64,000 nt of DNA from Capnocytophaga gingivalis ATCC 33624 (GCF_000174755.1 NZ_ACLQ01000022.1:88767-152766); one strand, 5' to 3'; shown: positions 9,057-20,055, numbered from the stretch's first letter. Made by a program: numbers and translations. Notes: generated from the letters alone by a model not told the origin.

Positions 9057-12000
9057 TTAAAGTCCAACACGTAAAGTAAAGATAAGTCGCTTAGGAGGTA
9101 TAGGAGCGTATCCATTAGCCAAATAATCAGGGTCATCTCCGTTGAGCTTTTTATCTGCATAGAGCAAGGCTATATTGGTAGCTTGTAGCTTGAGACTAAG
9201 CTGACGAATACGGGTCTCACGCAAGAAATCCTTATCAAAGGTATATCCTAAAGAGATTTCTTTGAGTCGAATATTATCTCCTTTAGCGATACGGACATCG
9301 GAATAATCATAAGTAAGATAAGCTTGATTCATTTCCTTCCATCCATTGAAAAGTCTTTGATACATATAAGTGGTATAGAGTACTGGAACATCTGTCTTAT
9401 TCTCATCTCCTGCATATTGCCAACGATTATTAAGTTCTCGTGGTACTGCTGAATAGTCATTATATACATTTCTCATACCTCTGAGTCGTACTACATTTCC
9501 ATAAGAATAGGTTAGCACCACTCCCAAAGAAATCCCTTTATAATGGAATGTATTGCTAAGACTACCCTTGTCAGTAGGAATAAGTGTTCCTGAATATTTT
9601 AAGAAATCTACATTCTGACTATCAAAACGTATTCCATTGATAGTTGTTTCTCCATTTTGATCTCTGAAAGTAGGAAGTCCTGATCCATTCAATCCATTGA
9701 AAGGAACTGAGAAAAGAGACTTAAGAGGATAGCCTTCTTTGGCAAAACCTCCTTGCGAAGTAGCATTTTGAGAATTATAGCCCACCATATCCTGAATAGT
9801 AGGATTCGTAAGAAGCTTAGTAACTTCATTAGTGGCGCGAGAATATACAAAAGAAGTCCTCCAAAAGAAATCAGCTGTTTTGATATTTGTGGTTTCCAGT
9901 CCTATTTCCAACCCACGAATACGCATCTCAGCCATATTTCCTTTCTTAATGATAGTACCACTAACCCCTTGTGTGGTAATTCCTCCTATAAGATCATAAC
10001 TCTTACGATTGAACCATGCTACTGATAGGTTAATACGATCATTAAAGAGCCCGAATTCTGTGGCAAGGTTCAACTCTTGATTCTTCTCATAAGTAAGATC
10101 ATGGTTGGCTGTATTGGAAATGCTTAGCCCCAATTCTCTCTGAGAAGAGTTTCGCCAAGGATCGTTAGTATATATTTGTGACAATGAATTGCTTACAGAA
10201 GGAGCCACTGCTGTCACCCCAAAAGAAGCACTAAAGCTTAAGTGAGAAAGAGGCTTGAGGTGTTCGAAGAATTTCTCCTGAGTTACATTCCAGCTGAGCC
10301 CTGTATTCCAAGTAGGCATCCAACGAATATAGGGTGATGGTCCAAACTGATTAGAAGCATCATAACGCAAAGTACCATTAAAAGTATAGCGATTCTTGAA
10401 TGTATAAGTAGCGTTCCCAAAGAAAGCTTGGTAGTTGGTAATAGTATTACCTATACTATAATAAGTATAGCCCTGTTCCTGCCAAAACTGGAACCATTTG
10501 TAGGAATAAGTACCATAATTTCCAGAATTATACAATACTCCGAAATGGTCTGTCACATCATTAGTATACTTAGCATTATCCATCTCAAAGCCTCCAAAAA
10601 GAGCTAATGTATGAAGGCCATTAGCGAAGGAATCATTATAATTAATTGTGGCTCTGAAAGTATTGGCTGTAGTAGTACTCTCTGTCTTTCTACGAATACC
10701 TCCTTCTGGAAGAACAGATATAGGTAAAGCGAAAGGATCATTAGGGTCTTTGTAAAGATACTTATTATATGTTCTTATCAAAGCATTTGGCATATATCTG
10801 AATGAGTTTGCATAGTTCGAATTCTCATTCTGTTCTCTATTGGCTATATTGGATTGGTAACGAATAGCCCCCATTAGAGTTGCCTTTATTTTAGGTGTAA
10901 TCTTGTATGTGAGCTGAGCTTGGAGGCGCAATGTTGCTACATTGGTATCTGTATAAGAATTGTTCATTTCCTCCAAGGCATTAAAAGGAGTATATCGGTA
11001 CTTATAGTGTTCCTTAGGATCCAAAAAGCGAGGACGAGTAAGAGCATAATTATAAAGAGTTGTTCCCGCTATAGTTGGTGTAGATTGTGAACGATAAGAA
11101 AGGTCTGTGATTACGTTCAAAGCAAACTTGGAAGAGAGGTTGTAGTTTGCATTGAGATTTCCTGAATATTGAGAATAGGTAGTATTCTTTTGCCATCCTG
11201 GGTCAGAGAGTAAGCTCAAAGAAGCGTAATAAGAAGATTTCTGGCTTCCTGAAGAGAAAGAAAGTGTATGGTTCTGCATAATGCTTGTCTGGAAAAGTTC
11301 CTTAAACCAGTTGGTATTTCTCTTTTCTGCAGCTTGCATATAGGCCAGACGTCCTTCAGGAGTATTGGGCACTGTGAAATTCCCATTATTATCCAAAACA
11401 TTATGTAGTTCATACATTCTTGCTATCAGTCCTTTTCGCTCCCAAATAGAAGTAAAGTCTGGAGTAAGATGCCCTCCTCGTATGAGTTCTTGTATGACAG
11501 ACATTTGGTCTTGAGAGTTCATAATGTTGTATTCGCCATAAGTAGGGATAAAGCGGAAAGTAGATTCGTTAGTATAGGTAATACTACTGGAACCGGCTGT
11601 ACCTTTCTTGGTTACTACCTCCACAACCCCTGCAATAGCACGAGGCCCATAGACAGCTGTGGCTGAAGCATCCTTCAGTACTTTGAAGCTCTCAATACTC
11701 TCAGCAGTAAGACCTGGAATGGCTGAAGCAATAAGCATCTTAGCATCGTCAGAGACGAGTTCTTCTGGTTTTAGATCTATATTATCTTGGAGAATTACCC
11801 CATTGAGCACCCAGAGAGGTTTTGCCTCCTTAGCGATAGAGGTTTGTCCACGAGTATTGGTATTCATAGGAGTACCTGCTTCTTTTTTAGCATTTTGGTC
11901 TACCAAAGAGAGAAGAATAACATCTACTGTGGTAGAAGTAGGTGTAAGCTCCTGGGTCTGCATCCCTTGTAGGGAGAAAACCAAAGTTTGTCCCTTGGTA

Positions 12001-12203
12001 ATAGTCAAGGTATATAACCCTTCAAAATCGGTGTGTGTGCTCTGTGAAGTGCCTTTGACACTTACCTGCACCCCTGCGAGTGGCTTGGACTTGGTATCCC
12101 TGACCACTCCAGAGATTTTCAGCTCCTCTTGCCCAAAGGAAGTATAACATACCCCACAGAAGAGCAGTAGCATAAATAACATTTTCAGTCTCAGTGTATT
12201 CAT
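9057..12203 (-). CDS. SusC/RagA family TonB-linked outer-membrane transporter
   Basis: 1048 residues, intact. Signal peptide ending in SFGQ, carboxypeptidase-like regulatory domain with SGVVRDTKSKPLAGVQVSV, plug with KPLWVLNGVILQDNIDL and AVYGPRAIAGVVEVVTKKG, then barrel strands to LIFTLRVGL. First gene of the complete operon 4982-12203. The N- and C-terminal regions are almost the same as in the other two copies, while the barrel loops differ, as expected for paralogues tuned to different ligands. A -7 box lies about 95 bases upstream. Confidence 0.96.
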   Translation of the reverse strand: MNTLRLKMLFMLLLFCGVCYTSFGQEELKISGVVRDTKSKPLAGVQVSVKGTSQSTHTDFEGLYTLTITKGQTLVFSLQGMQTQELTPTSTTVDVILLSLVDQNAKKEAGTPMNTNTRGQTSIAKEAKPLWVLNGVILQDNIDLKPEELVSDDAKMLIASAIPGLTAESIESFKVLKDASATAVYGPRAIAGVVEVVTKKGTAGSSSITYTNESTFRFIPTYGEYNIMNSQDQMSVIQELIRGGHLTPDFTSIWERKGLIARMYELHNVLDNNGNFTVPNTPEGRLAYMQAAEKRNTNWFKELFQTSIMQNHTLSFSSGSQKSSYYASLSLLSDPGWQKNTTYSQYSGNLNANYNLSSKFALNVITDLSYRSQSTPTIAGTTLYNYALTRPRFLDPKEHYKYRYTPFNALEEMNNSYTDTNVATLRLQAQLTYKITPKIKATLMGAIRYQSNIANREQNENSNYANSFRYMPNALIRTYNKYLYKDPNDPFALPISVLPEGGIRRKTESTTTANTFRATINYNDSFANGLHTLALFGGFEMDNAKYTNDVTDHFGVLYNSGNYGTYSYKWFQFWQEQGYTYYSIGNTITNYQAFFGNATYTFKNRYTFNGTLRYDASNQFGPSPYIRWMPTWNTGLSWNVTQEKFFEHLKPLSHLSFSASFGVTAVAPSVSNSLSQIYTNDPWRNSSQRELGLSISNTANHDLTYEKNQELNLATEFGLFNDRINLSVAWFNRKSYDLIGGITTQGVSGTIIKKGNMAEMRIRGLEIGLETTNIKTADFFWRTSFVYSRATNEVTKLLTNPTIQDMVGYNSQNATSQGGFAKEGYPLKSLFSVPFNGLNGSGLPTFRDQNGETTINGIRFDSQNVDFLKYSGTLIPTDKGSLSNTFHYKGISLGVVLTYSYGNVVRLRGMRNVYNDYSAVPRELNNRWQYAGDENKTDVPVLYTTYMYQRLFNGWKEMNQAYLTYDYSDVRIAKGDNIRLKEISLGYTFDKDFLRETRIRQLSLKLQATNIALLYADKKLNGDDPDYLANGYAPIPPKRLIFTLRVGL

Positions 12204-12296
12204 ATGTGTTTTTTTGTATTTGCAACTGTAAAAGGACTTTTTCTTAAAAAATTTTAAGAAAAAAACCCAAAAAAATAAATCCTTTCAAAAAGCAGA

Positions 12297-12304
12297 CAAA
12301 AGTA
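12297..12304 (-). promoter_or_regulatory. -7 promoter box of the first complete Sus operon
   Basis: TACTTTTG on the minus strand, within the same AGACAAAAGTAC context (plus strand) as the box at 19800-19807. Fits TAnnTTTG; a leader of about 90 bases precedes the SusC ATG. Confidence 0.65.
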
Positions 12305-12406
12305 CGAAAAAAAATGGGAATATTATACATTTTAACACACAAAAAACCTTATAACAAAGGACTTTTAGGTGTTTTTTAAAATCATTGATTTAGAAAATAT
12401 TATAAA

Positions 12407-12435
12407 AAAAGACCTCTCTATAAGAGAGATCTTTT
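12407..12435 (-). terminator. Rho-independent terminator after the second complete Sus operon
   Basis: CTCTCT-ATA-AGAGAG stem extended by GA/TC with one mismatch and flanked by A and T tracts. On the minus strand it ends in TTTTTTT. Located 24 bases beyond the stop of the DUF4302 gene at 12459, the same layout as in the sister operon. Confidence 0.78.
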
Positions 12436-12458
12436 CTCAAGGTTTATTATATTTTTCT

Positions 12459-13781
12459 TTATTTTTTTACTAAGAACCACACATTAGCATCACCAACCGA
12501 AATAAGGCGGTAATATTCACTCGAATGATTTTCAACTGTATAAGGTGCACTCCTTACAAGAATTTCTGCAAGCCATATAGCTGGATCCTTAAAGAAGTAT
12601 AAATAATTCTCTTTAGAATCCTGAGGGCCTTTACTCAAGAATTTGACTTGAGTAGGAGCACCTGCTACTCCTACGAAATCTACCAGATAATAACCAGACC
12701 AACCGCTACCATCTTCTGTTGTTTCTACTATTTCTATTCCTGTAGCATTTTCTCCCTCATTCCCTGCCATAGGGGCAAGTTTTACTTTCTTCGACAGAGT
12801 TCCCCAACTAAAGATATTTTCTGCCCAACCCTTAGCTGCTTCATATTTTTCTATAAGATAAGGAGAAGCCTTAGAATCCTCAAAACTTATAACTGTAGAA
12901 TTAGTTATAGTCAAAGGAGAAGGCACTAAGGCTGATGAGAAATTTCCATCTGGAGATACTAAGGCTGTTTTATCTTCATTGAAATAAAGTTCAGAGAGGG
13001 TAACATTATTAATACTTACTGGCTCATAGAACTTAATCCCTTTTTCTGTAACGATAAAGGCTTGTTGCTGATACTTAGTATCATTTTCATAGAGAAAAGC
13101 TATCTGACGTGTAGTTGGGAAGAGTTCCAGTTTTACTTGAGTTCCTCCTATACTAATAGGAGAAAGTCCCTTACCCAAGAGTTTGTCACGATTTTCTCGA
13201 ATCTTATTTAGGAAAGTCTCTCTATCGGTAGTGAGTTTTGAAAGGGTCATGATATTTCCATTCCTTTTCCCTCTAAGGGTAAAAGTCTCCTTTTCCACCT
13301 TATCAATAAAGAAGTCTACTTCTCCTCCTCTAGCATCATGATAATTGGTTGTAGAACTAAAGAAGTGGTGAATGATATCTCCTTTGGTATTGAAACTTAA
13401 AATAGGGAATTCAGATATGGTATAAGAATAATAAGTTGTTTCCTCTCTATTGGTAGGTACTACTTCTGAGGAAGCCGTTACTTTACCTTCAGAGAACTTC
13501 AAGATAAAATTATATCCTCCTAAGGAGCGGTGATACTTAGGAAAATTAATTGTTGAAGGGAAGAGGGTATTCAGATAAGGATATACCCAAAAACCTTCTT
13601 GATACTCTTCAGGATAGTAAGTAAGCAACCAATAACCATCATGTCCTTCTAATAATTTTCTAGTATTTTGAAGGCTAGAGAGTATGCGCTCTTTGGGATT
13701 TTGGTCAAAGACAGGATCTTCCTTATATTCACAAGCTGTAAGGAAGAGCAAAGCAAGAGATGCTATTATATATTTTTTCAT
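12459..13781 (-). CDS. DUF4302 family lipoprotein
   Basis: 440 residues, paralogue of the protein at 4982-6298. Lipoprotein signal with Cys in FLTACEYKED; then DQNPKERILSSLQNTRKLLEG, DGYWLLTYYPEEY, LGGYNFILKFSEGKVTASSE and the C-terminal YYRLISVGDANVWFLVKK, which matches SYYLLTSTKDPNLWFLLSK of its sister. Last gene of the operon that contains the frameshifted SusC. Role unknown beyond the link with SusCD import. Confidence 0.85.
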   Translation of the reverse strand: MKKYIIASLALLFLTACEYKEDPVFDQNPKERILSSLQNTRKLLEGHDGYWLLTYYPEEYQEGFWVYPYLNTLFPSTINFPKYHRSLGGYNFILKFSEGKVTASSEVVPTNREETTYYSYTISEFPILSFNTKGDIIHHFFSSTTNYHDARGGEVDFFIDKVEKETFTLRGKRNGNIMTLSKLTTDRETFLNKIRENRDKLLGKGLSPISIGGTQVKLELFPTTRQIAFLYENDTKYQQQAFIVTEKGIKFYEPVSINNVTLSELYFNEDKTALVSPDGNFSSALVPSPLTITNSTVISFEDSKASPYLIEKYEAAKGWAENIFSWGTLSKKVKLAPMAGNEGENATGIEIVETTEDGSGWSGYYLVDFVGVAGAPTQVKFLSKGPQDSKENYLYFFKDPAIWLAEILVRSAPYTVENHSSEYYRLISVGDANVWFLVKK

Positions 13782-13788
13782 ATTACAA

Positions 13789-14925
13789 TCAATTATTATT
13801 AAGACGTGTAAAATCTTTTTTATCTACTTCATTTCCTTCAAAATCTTTACCTACCACATATTTGTATCGGCTACGGATTTCAGCACGAAGGGCATCGAGA
13901 TCAATATTCCAAGTAGTAGAGAGATAATTCTTCATAATTGCTATTTTTTGTTCTAACTTCTCTTTTCCTGTATATTGTTCTGTATCACGGATTTTTTCAT
14001 CGGCGGTTTTTAGCACTTCTTGCCATATCTTTGCTGATTCATTATTCATTTCATCCCATTTTTCACTATCCACATAATTATAACGCTTATTTCTCCAAGT
14101 ATTATAAGCTTCTGCATCGTAGCCATCAGGGAAATTATTGTAATCGAGATTAGTAGAATTTTTTCCCCATTTGGACTGATCGGTAGTAGCACAATTACAA
14201 CCATCCAAATCAGCATTAAAATATACAATATAGCGAGCCAAAAGCTCTACAAAGTCCTCATCCTTATTAAAACTTGAATAAGTTGTAATAAAGCCTGCCT
14301 TAAGGTAATCTGTTGTTCCATAGCTTCCCCAAGCAGATACCCAGTTTCCTCCTTTGTAGTCATTGGCTGAGACTTGTTCGTAAGCGGGAGAAAAGCGGAT
14401 AGCTTGGTGCCATGTATGTGCATTTTCATGATAAAGGGTCACTAAGAAGTTGTCATTTAACCAATAGATACTATTGGGCTGTATATTATCAATCTCAGTA
14501 AGGTGGATCTTTACCCCTGCCGACGCTAATCCCACATTCTTAGAGCCATCGGCATTGAAAGCAGGATCTCCCAATAACAACAAGATATTAAAGGAATGCT
14601 CCTTAAGAAATCTCTTAGAGGTAACCTTGATATAAGGTTCTATAAATAGATAATTAAAAATATTGACAAACTCTATAGATTTATCATATTTTGCGGGGGT
14701 ATAAGTATAGCTACGAAAGGTTTCCTCATCCGTAAAACGATAGAGGATACGGATATTATAAGGCTTCTCTATGTTTTCATAGAGATAATTATCCAATTCG
14801 CTCTGATGATTTATATTTTTATCATGCAGTACAGAAGGTGTAAGTGCACTTTCATCAGGAATTTTATCATCTGCAGTACAGCTTATGAGGCCTACTGCCA
14901 AAAGAGAATATAGTATTTTTTTCAT
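13789..14925 (-). CDS. Substrate import-associated zinc metallohydrolase lipoprotein
   Basis: 378 residues, paralogue of 6305-7399. Lipoprotein signal with Cys in GLISCTADD; HENAH zinc motif at residues 166-170 (TLYHENAHTWHQ); a DEDFVELLARYIVYFNA block follows. A cysteine pair (CNC) after it corresponds to CGC in the other copy, so the two cysteines may be structural. It lies between SusD (11-base gap) and DUF4302 (7-base gap). Confidence 0.87.
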   Translation of the reverse strand: MKKILYSLLAVGLISCTADDKIPDESALTPSVLHDKNINHQSELDNYLYENIEKPYNIRILYRFTDEETFRSYTYTPAKYDKSIEFVNIFNYLFIEPYIKVTSKRFLKEHSFNILLLLGDPAFNADGSKNVGLASAGVKIHLTEIDNIQPNSIYWLNDNFLVTLYHENAHTWHQAIRFSPAYEQVSANDYKGGNWVSAWGSYGTTDYLKAGFITTYSSFNKDEDFVELLARYIVYFNADLDGCNCATTDQSKWGKNSTNLDYNNFPDGYDAEAYNTWRNKRYNYVDSEKWDEMNNESAKIWQEVLKTADEKIRDTEQYTGKEKLEQKIAIMKNYLSTTWNIDLDALRAEIRSRYKYVVGKDFEGNEVDKKDFTRLNNN

Positions 14926-14936
14926 AAGTTCAATAT

Positions 14937-16565
14937 TTATCTTGGATTGGGTTCCATTCCTGCTCCTAATACCTCGTCAGGAAGTTGGAAAGTGTTTCTA
15001 TTATCTCCAGAGGTAAGGATATCTGGCACTTGGTAAGCACCACTATTTCCATATTTTTGGTAACGAGGTACTTCTATATTATAGCGCCTAACATCCTGCC
15101 AACGAAGACCTTCGCCCAAGGTAAGGACACGACGACATTGTAATATATATTGTATCATAGCTTCCTGATCTGAGCCTTCTACAAGGGTGAAAGACGGATG
15201 CAAATGCTTTTTCTGAGTAACTCCCTCAGGAGTATTAGTAGCATAATCTATAGAATCATAGAAGTCCTTTACATTTTGTATGGTGAAGCCTGTATTTATA
15301 TGAGCGGTACGTACCCCATTTTGTTCCTTATAATCGGTAATATAAGCCTTCGTCCATAAGTTAAGATCATCCATTGCTCCTTGTAGGTCAGAAAGCATTA
15401 CCTTGGCTTCAGCTCTCACTAAGAGGGTTTCATCGGTGGTGAAAGGTACAATAATCGTACCATAGTTGGAGCTTGATCTCCTAAAGCGTGGAAACTTACC
15501 TACATTGACTATATCAATATATTTTCCCCCTGTAGTATTCACAAAAGGGGTAAACCAATAAAGCGGATATCCATTATTTGCATTAAAGGCATCTTGATCC
15601 CAAAGATTCTTCGTTCCCAAAGTTTGGTTATTAGCCACAAAAGTATTGTGGGTAAAGCGAGCATCGTACAATTCATCCAAGTAATAAGCCTCTAACATAT
15701 TAGTAAAGGTAGGTTGTAGCATAAGGTTAGCCTCAATACTTTCCTTAGTATAATACATAGCAAAGTTATTCTTTGTAGAAGAACCTACATTGGCTCCATC
15801 TCTAAAAGCTTTCCAATTTCTAAGAAGTTCACTTACATCTCCACTTAGCACTACATCGGCAGCATCTAAGGCTTTCTGCCATTTTTGATAATAGAGATAG
15901 AAACGTGCTGCAAAAGCATAAGCCGCTTTCTTATTGAAGTGATACTTAGGTAATTGGTAATAACGATCCTCAATAAGAGGAAGTCCTGTTTCCAAGTCAC
16001 TTTCTATCTGTTGATATACCTGAGCGACAGTGCCACGGGGATATTTTACGATTAGGTTTTCTTCAATAGTCTTGGCATAAGGAATCCCTAAATCAGTATT
16101 ACTGGTATGAGGGTTATACATTTTAGAAAAGGTAGTTACCAAGCAAAAATGAGCATAAGCCCTTATAAGTAGAGCCTCCCCTTTGGCAGGTTGTAATTCC
16201 TGTGTATTTCCTAACTTTTCGATCGCTTGTAAGGCTTCATTGGCCAAGGAGACAGATTCATAATGATATTGCCAAAAATTATGAAGTCCATCAGTATCCC
16301 AATATTCCTTAATAGGTTTCCAATAAGCGGCTTCTATGGCAAAGAAAGGAATCCCAGGCACATTTGCTCCATTATCAGCTATATTATCGGAAGCCAACTC
16401 GGTGATATAAGTATTGGTAGTTTTAGGATAGGCACTAGTAAGTATATTTTTTATTTTTTCAGGAGTATCTATTTGTTCTACCCTATTATCAGAGAGTTCG
16501 TCTAATTTATTACAGGATGTCAAGCCTATGGCTATCATCCCTATGAGTAAAAGTATCTTTTTCAT
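14937..16565 (-). CDS. SusD/RagB family nutrient-binding lipoprotein
   Basis: 542 residues. Lipoprotein signal with Cys in GLTSCNKLDE; SusD core including KKAAYAFAARFYLYYQKWQK, LLVRAEAKVMLSDLQGAMDD and GEGLRWQDVRRYNIEVPRY; ends GAGMEPNPR like the paralogue's AGMQPNPR. Intact even though its SusC partner is frameshifted, which argues that the SusC lesion is recent or is a sequencing error. Confidence 0.94.
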   Translation of the reverse strand: MKKILLLIGMIAIGLTSCNKLDELSDNRVEQIDTPEKIKNILTSAYPKTTNTYITELASDNIADNGANVPGIPFFAIEAAYWKPIKEYWDTDGLHNFWQYHYESVSLANEALQAIEKLGNTQELQPAKGEALLIRAYAHFCLVTTFSKMYNPHTSNTDLGIPYAKTIEENLIVKYPRGTVAQVYQQIESDLETGLPLIEDRYYQLPKYHFNKKAAYAFAARFYLYYQKWQKALDAADVVLSGDVSELLRNWKAFRDGANVGSSTKNNFAMYYTKESIEANLMLQPTFTNMLEAYYLDELYDARFTHNTFVANNQTLGTKNLWDQDAFNANNGYPLYWFTPFVNTTGGKYIDIVNVGKFPRFRRSSSNYGTIIVPFTTDETLLVRAEAKVMLSDLQGAMDDLNLWTKAYITDYKEQNGVRTAHINTGFTIQNVKDFYDSIDYATNTPEGVTQKKHLHPSFTLVEGSDQEAMIQYILQCRRVLTLGEGLRWQDVRRYNIEVPRYQKYGNSGAYQVPDILTSGDNRNTFQLPDEVLGAGMEPNPR

Positions 16566-16583
16566 GTTGGAGTAATATTTTAA

Positions 16584-19500
16584 TTATAAACCAAGACGCA
16601 AGGTGAAAATAATTCGCTTAGGGGCTACATAAATTCCTGTAGCACGAAAGTCAGGATCATCTCCATTGAGTCGCTTATCGGCATAGAGCAAGGCAACATT
16701 AGTTGCTTGTAACTTGACACTGAGTTGGCGAATACGTGTTTCCTGCAAGAAATTCTTATCAAAAGTGTATCCTACAGAGATTTCTTTCAAGCGTATATTA
16801 TCTCCCTTGGCGATACGTACATCGGAATAATCGTACGCACGATAAGCATGTTCTGTAAGATTTTTATAATCATAATTGTATTCTTGAGCAGAGGTATAGA
16901 TAGCAGGGATATTTGTTTTCTTCTCATCTCCTGCAAATTGCCAACGATTCTTTAGTTCATTAGGTAAGGTAGTAACGTCCGAATAAAGACCACTATAGAT
17001 ACTGCTTACATCCCTTAGGCGTACCACATTACCCCAAGAATAGGTAAATACTATCCCAAAAGAAAGTCCTTTATAGTTGAAGGTATTGGAAAAACTACCT
17101 TTGTCTGTAGGAATAAGAGTTCCTGAATATTTTAAGAAATCTACATTTCTTTCTTTCATATCTACCCCAAAATGAGTAGGATTTCCATCAGGCCCTATGA
17201 AGGTAGGTAACCCTTCACTATCCAAACCATTGAAGGGTACTGAGAAGAGTGAACCCTGAGGATACCCTTCGCGAGCAAAACCTCCTGAACCACTGTACCC
17301 CACCATATCTCCTACAGTTGGAGCTGTATTCAGTTTGGTAATTTTATTGATTGCTCGAGAATAGACTAAGGAAGTTTTCCAAGAGAAATCTTCGGTTTTT
17401 ATATTGATAGTTTCTAATCCTGCTTCTAAACCTTGTGTCTGCATCTCGGCTATATTCCCATATTTGGAAATCTGTCCTCCTACTCCTTGAGTAATTACAG
17501 ATCCTATCAAGTCATAACTCCTACGCTTGAACCATTCTAAAGATACATTCAAGCGATAATTCAGAAGACCAAACTGAGTTCCTACATTGATTTCTTGTGT
17601 CTTTTCATAGGTAAGATCACGATTTGCTAAATTAGAACGATAGATTCCTTTTTCTCTAACAGAAGAATTTCTCCAAGGGAGATCGTAATAAAGCTGAGTG
17701 TAAGAATTAGTAGCATAAGGCGAAACAGCGGTCAGCCCCAGAGAAGTATATATATTGAGATAGGAAAATACTGGAGTAAGATGCGTAAAGAATTTTTCCT
17801 GTGAGACATCCCAAGTAAGTCCTACATTCCAAGTAGGCATCCATCGGATCAGACGCGAGGGTGCAAACTGATTAGAGGCATCGTAACGTAAAGTACCATT
17901 GAGTGTATAACGGTTGCCATATGTATAGGAAGCATTCCCAAAGAAGGCTTGATTATTATTGACTGTATTAGAAATATTATAATAGCCCTCCGAACGTTCT
18001 TGTAAATATTTTAAGAACAAATAAGAATACGCTTCTAAGTGACCAGAATTAAAAAGTACCCCATAATTATGATTCTATCGTTAGAGTTTTTAGCATTATC
18101 CATATCAAACCCTCCATAAAGATTCAATAGATGAAGGCCATCTGAGAAAGAGTCGTTATAGTTAAGAGTAGCACGGAGGTTATTCCCATTAAAAGTAGTA
18201 ACCTGCTTAGTACGTTTTCCTCCTTGAGGCATCACTATCTCAGGGATTGCAAAAGGATTGTTAGGATCTTTGTAAAGATAATCATTATTTTCTCTTATAC
18301 TTTCATTGATAGCACGATAACTCTGAGCTATATTAGAGTTTTCTGTTATATCTGTATTATAGACCCCTGATTCATAGCGGATAGCTCCCATGAGAGTAGC
18401 CTCTACCTTAGGAGAAATCTTATAACTGAGTTGCGCTTGTAAGCGCAAGGTTGCCAAATCAGTCGTCATAAAGTTATTTTCTCTTTCTCTATGAATATTG
18501 AAGGGGGCGTAGTAGTACGCATAATCATCCTTAGGATCCATAGTACGTGGTGTTCCTAAGGCATATTCATACATATTCTTACCATTACTTCTTTTTTCCT
18601 GATAAGAAATATCTGTAATCACATTGAGACTAAGTTTGGAAGAAAAATTATAAGTAGCATTAAGATTACCTGCATATTGGGTAAGTTCTTCTCCTTTTTG
18701 CCAACCTGGATCACTAAGCACACTCAAGGAGGTGTAATAAGCAGATTTTTCTCCTCCTGAAGAAAAAGACAGCGTATGGTTCTGCATTACACTGCTCTGG
18801 AAGAGCTCTTTGAACCAGTTGGTATTCCTATGTTCGGCTACTCTCATATAAGCCAAGCGACCTTCTTCGGTATTGGCCACTCTTGGATTTCCATTGGCAT
18901 CCAAAATATTATAGAGTTCATACATCCTCCCGACTGCTCCCTTGAGGGTATAGGTTTTATAGCTTTCGGTAGGCATCATCCCTTTTCTCATCATCTCTTG
19001 TACAAAAGACATCTGATCCTGAGAATTCATGATATTATACTGTTTGTAGGAAGGGATAAGTCGGTAAGTGGATTCGTTAGAATAAGTAAAACTACTGGAG
19101 CCTGCGGTACCTTTTTTGGTAACAACTTCCACGACTCCTGCAATAGCACGTGGTCCATAATAAGCAGTAGCAGAAGCATCATTGATCACTCTAAAGCTTT
19201 CAATACTCTCAGCTGTAAGTCCCGGAATAGCAGAAGCTATCAGTGACTTAGCATCGTCGGAGACCAAATCCTCTGGTTTGAGGTCTATATCTCCTTGAAG
19301 AATCACTCCATTGAGCACCCAAAGAGGCTTTACTGTTTGAACAATAGAAGTCTGTCCACGGGTATTGGTATTCATAGGAGTCCCCGCTTTTTTCTTAGTT
19401 CCCTCTTCTCCCTGAGCTAAAAGGGTAACATCCACTGTAGCGGAAGAAGGTGTAACTTCTTGTGATTGCATACCCTGTAGAGAGAAAACCAAGGTCTGTC

Positions 19501-19711
19501 CCTTGGTAAGAGTAATCGTATACAATCCTTCGAAATCGGTGTGTGTGCTCTGCGAAGTGCCTTTGATACTTACTTGCACCCCTGCCAGTGGCTTGGACTT
19601 GGTATCCTTAACCACCCCAGAGACAGCCAGCTCTTCTTGCGCAAAGGAAGTATAACATACCCCACAGAAAAGCAATAGCATAAACAATGTTTTCAGTCTC
19701 GATGTATTCAT
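16584..19711 (-). pseudogene. SusC/RagA family transporter, interrupted by a one-base deletion
   Basis: Two open frames cover one SusC: an N-terminal part from 19711 (ATG of MNTSRLK; an earlier in-frame ATG at 19810 would put the promoter inside the gene) to a stop at 18035, and a C-terminal part to 16584. The first frame reads NAKNSNDR and then goes out of frame. Adding one A to GATAGAATCAT (plus-strand TT at 18073-18074) restores NDRNHNYGVLFNSG, which aligns with NDLNRNYGVLYNSG of the copy at 1583-4711. The repaired protein would have about 1042 residues, the same as its sister. All SusC domains are otherwise present. Whether this is a real mutation or a base-call error cannot be told from the sequence alone. 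Confidence 0.9.
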
Positions 19712-19799
19712 ATGTTCTTCTGTATTTTTTCTTAATGAAACACTTATTTTCATCGTTTTACAAGTAAAACTATAAAAATAATTCTTCTTTAAAAACAGA

Positions 19800-19807
19800 C
19801 AAAAGTA
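19800..19807 (-). promoter_or_regulatory. -7 promoter box of the second complete Sus operon
   Basis: TACTTTTG on the minus strand, about 90 bases upstream of the ATG at 19711, in the same context as the sister operon's box. Its place favours the 19711 start. Confidence 0.65.
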
Positions 19808-20055
19808 CAAAAAAAAACTACACTGCCTATACCTTTAATAAAAAATTAAACTTTTCACAAAGGACTCTACCATTTTGTTATATACATTTAACATATTTAT
19901 AGCTTCAAATCAAATAATCTCAAGAAAACTGTCATACAAATTAAAAAAATACAATCATACCCTTTTTTGGTGATTTGTATATTTTTTCGTATCTTGCACC
20001 CAACTATGGGGAACTACCTTATCATAGATAAAAGGACGAATTGCCTCTTATACAA

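Noticed and set aside
18073..18074. Phase-variable switch at the SusC frameshift
   Set aside because: The run is only two or three identical bases, too short for slipped-strand switching; the same holds for the sites at 41701, 43159 and 60966.
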